Shown: positions 63,076 to 64,000 of the stretch, in pieces
Position numbering within the stretch: position 1 is the first letter of the stretch
How the letters are laid out: every line of letters starts with the position of its first letter
Assembly (NCBI GenBank): GCA_003134995.1
Contig: PLDC01000012.1
Coordinates: 1 to 64,000 of the forward strand
DNA: 64,000 nucleotides
Direction: 5' to 3'
Source of the DNA: Acidobacteriaceae bacterium
Lineage (GTDB): Bacteria > Acidobacteriota > Terriglobia > Terriglobales > Acidobacteriaceae
Made by a program: the position numbers and the translations under genes
The notes under the pieces: model-generated
The model's input: only the letters and a program-made list of their open reading frames with translations
Told to the model about the DNA's origin: nothing
Databases searched by the model: none

Positions 63076-63768
63076 CTACTTAGCCGCTTCCTGCGCCCAC
63101 TTCGCCAAAGTAGTCAAAAACGAATTCGCCGCCGGCGACGGTTCAATCTCTCCCGTCAGCGACGTCTTAAACGGAACCATGCGCCCGTAAAACTCCCGCG
63201 TGCTGTCCTTATCCTGCTTGATCACGGCGCCGTTCAACGTAATCCCGGCGAACAGCCCGCGCGCCCGCGAATAAGTCAGCACCTCGGCCCGCATCTTCCA
63301 ATCCGTATTTCCTTCGGCGTGACGACCCACCGGCCCGGCCGCCACCGAAGCATCCGCGCCCAGCGCGAACTCGCTCGTCAGCAAGTGCTTCATTCCATCC
63401 TTATTCATGATCAGCATCACGAGATCGACCGCCTGCCCGCCAATCTGAAATCCAAAGCTGCCGCCAGTCACGGTGAAAAATGCCGGAGCGCTCCATCCTT
63501 TCGGCGTGCGACAACTCGCCAGCCCGCGCCCATACTTCCCGCCCACAATAAATCCGCCCTTCAACATCGACGGCACCACCGCCACGCATTCCGCCGAGCC
63601 CAACACTTCCTGCGGAATTCCCGCATCCGGCGCACCCTGAATTTCATTCAGCACATCGGCCGCCGCCTGCACGCGATCCGCTGCCTTCGATTCTTTCGGC
63701 TGGTCATCCGCCGCCAAGGAGAACGAACAGAGAGACACAACTAGGGTCAACAGTAAAAACTTTTTCAT
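63076..63768 (-). CDS. SYLF-domain (YSC84-like) exported lipid-binding protein
   Basis: 230-aa protein: signal peptide (MKKFLLLTLVVSLCSFSLAA), then the SYLF/DUF500 domain with GSAECVAVVPSMLKGGFIVGGKYGRGLASCRT, FFTVTGGSFGFQIGGQAVDLVMLIMN and GPVGRHAEGNTDWKMRAEVLTYSRARGLFAGITLNGAVIKQD. SYLF proteins bind phosphoinositides in eukaryotes; bacterial members are exported with unclear roles. GAGGA just before the ATG supports this start. Confidence 0.9.
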   Translation of the reverse strand: MKKFLLLTLVVSLCSFSLAADDQPKESKAADRVQAAADVLNEIQGAPDAGIPQEVLGSAECVAVVPSMLKGGFIVGGKYGRGLASCRTPKGWSAPAFFTVTGGSFGFQIGGQAVDLVMLIMNKDGMKHLLTSEFALGADASVAAGPVGRHAEGNTDWKMRAEVLTYSRARGLFAGITLNGAVIKQDKDSTREFYGRMVPFKTSLTGEIEPSPAANSFLTTLAKWAQEAAK

Positions 63769-64000
63769 GGTTCCTCGCCACAAGAATTTCCTGGAATCTG
63801 GTATTTGGATTGTAAATGAAGTGGCGAGCGTTGTATCGGGGACGTCAACCGCAAAGGATGGAAATTCAAGAAGCGAGGAACCTGCAGACAAAAAAATCGG
63901 GGCTGAAAGCGGTGACCCTAATCGCCACTCCCACCCCCGTCTCCGCTGTTTTAATTCGGATGTGAGTGGCCATACGCACGCGGCGGGTGGCTAGGTGTTT

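Overview
The window looks like chromosomal DNA of a Gram-negative soil bacterium, most likely an Acidobacteriota (Terriglobia / Koribacter-like). The reasons are GloVer-type tandem-repeat secreted proteins, SYLF and DUF4126/DUF1990 proteins, an LpxL acyltransferase implying lipid A, a Tes/MSS-like radical SAM enzyme fitting membrane-spanning lipids, and many short interspersed palindromic repeats typical of these genomes. The taxonomic call is inference. No rRNA, tRNA, CRISPR array, IS element or phage module was recognised.

Region by region: 1-10.3 kb holds a membrane spermidine-synthase-like protein, a DUF2252 protein, a 7Fe-type ferredoxin, an L,D-transpeptidase, a small membrane protein followed by an SPFH protein, and an NtrY/NtrX-like two-component pair. 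10.3-20 kb holds a Rieske oxygenase, Dps, an alanyl-tRNA editing protein, an AmgK-like sugar kinase fused to a RapZ C-terminal domain and overlapping a MurU-like nucleotidyltransferase, threonine dehydratase and threonine synthase. 20-29 kb holds a BNR/sialidase-like secreted protein, a large membrane protein, NDH-2, an NfeD/slipin pair, a SPOR protein and an ArsR regulator. 29-42 kb holds a 1169-aa hybrid kinase whose receiver lacks the phospho-Asp, an HD-GYP regulator, ArgD, a hydrolase, DedA, a PD-(D/E)XK nuclease, two coupled exported/unknown proteins and a HigBA-type toxin-antitoxin pair.

The most unusual part is 44.5-48.0 kb. A minus-strand operon encodes a PatA/PatG-like subtilase, a 69-aa CGGC protein, a stand-alone PatG C-terminal-like protein and four small Cys-rich peptides that share the N-terminus M(N/D/K)(T/M)PGFTAE but have diverged C-termini. 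I read this as a ribosomal-peptide (RiPP-like) system. Relics of the 3' end of the PatG-like gene, and one decayed leader, lie between the precursors and show that the array grew by unequal duplication. Just upstream on the plus strand is the Tes/MSS-like radical SAM gene, in a separate transcription unit with its own terminator.

48-64 kb holds two GloVer repeat proteins, a cell-wall amino-sugar region (MurQ etherase, MurA, a beta-lactamase-fold protein and a beta-lactamase/NamZ exo-muramidase fusion) interrupted by a VapBC module with a perfect palindromic operator, several exported proteins, LpxL and a SYLF protein. Together with the AmgK-RapZ/MurU pair at 14-16 kb, the window encodes parts of two routes for MurNAc salvage: UDP-MurNAc via MurNAc-1-P, and etherase-dependent conversion to GlcNAc-6-P.
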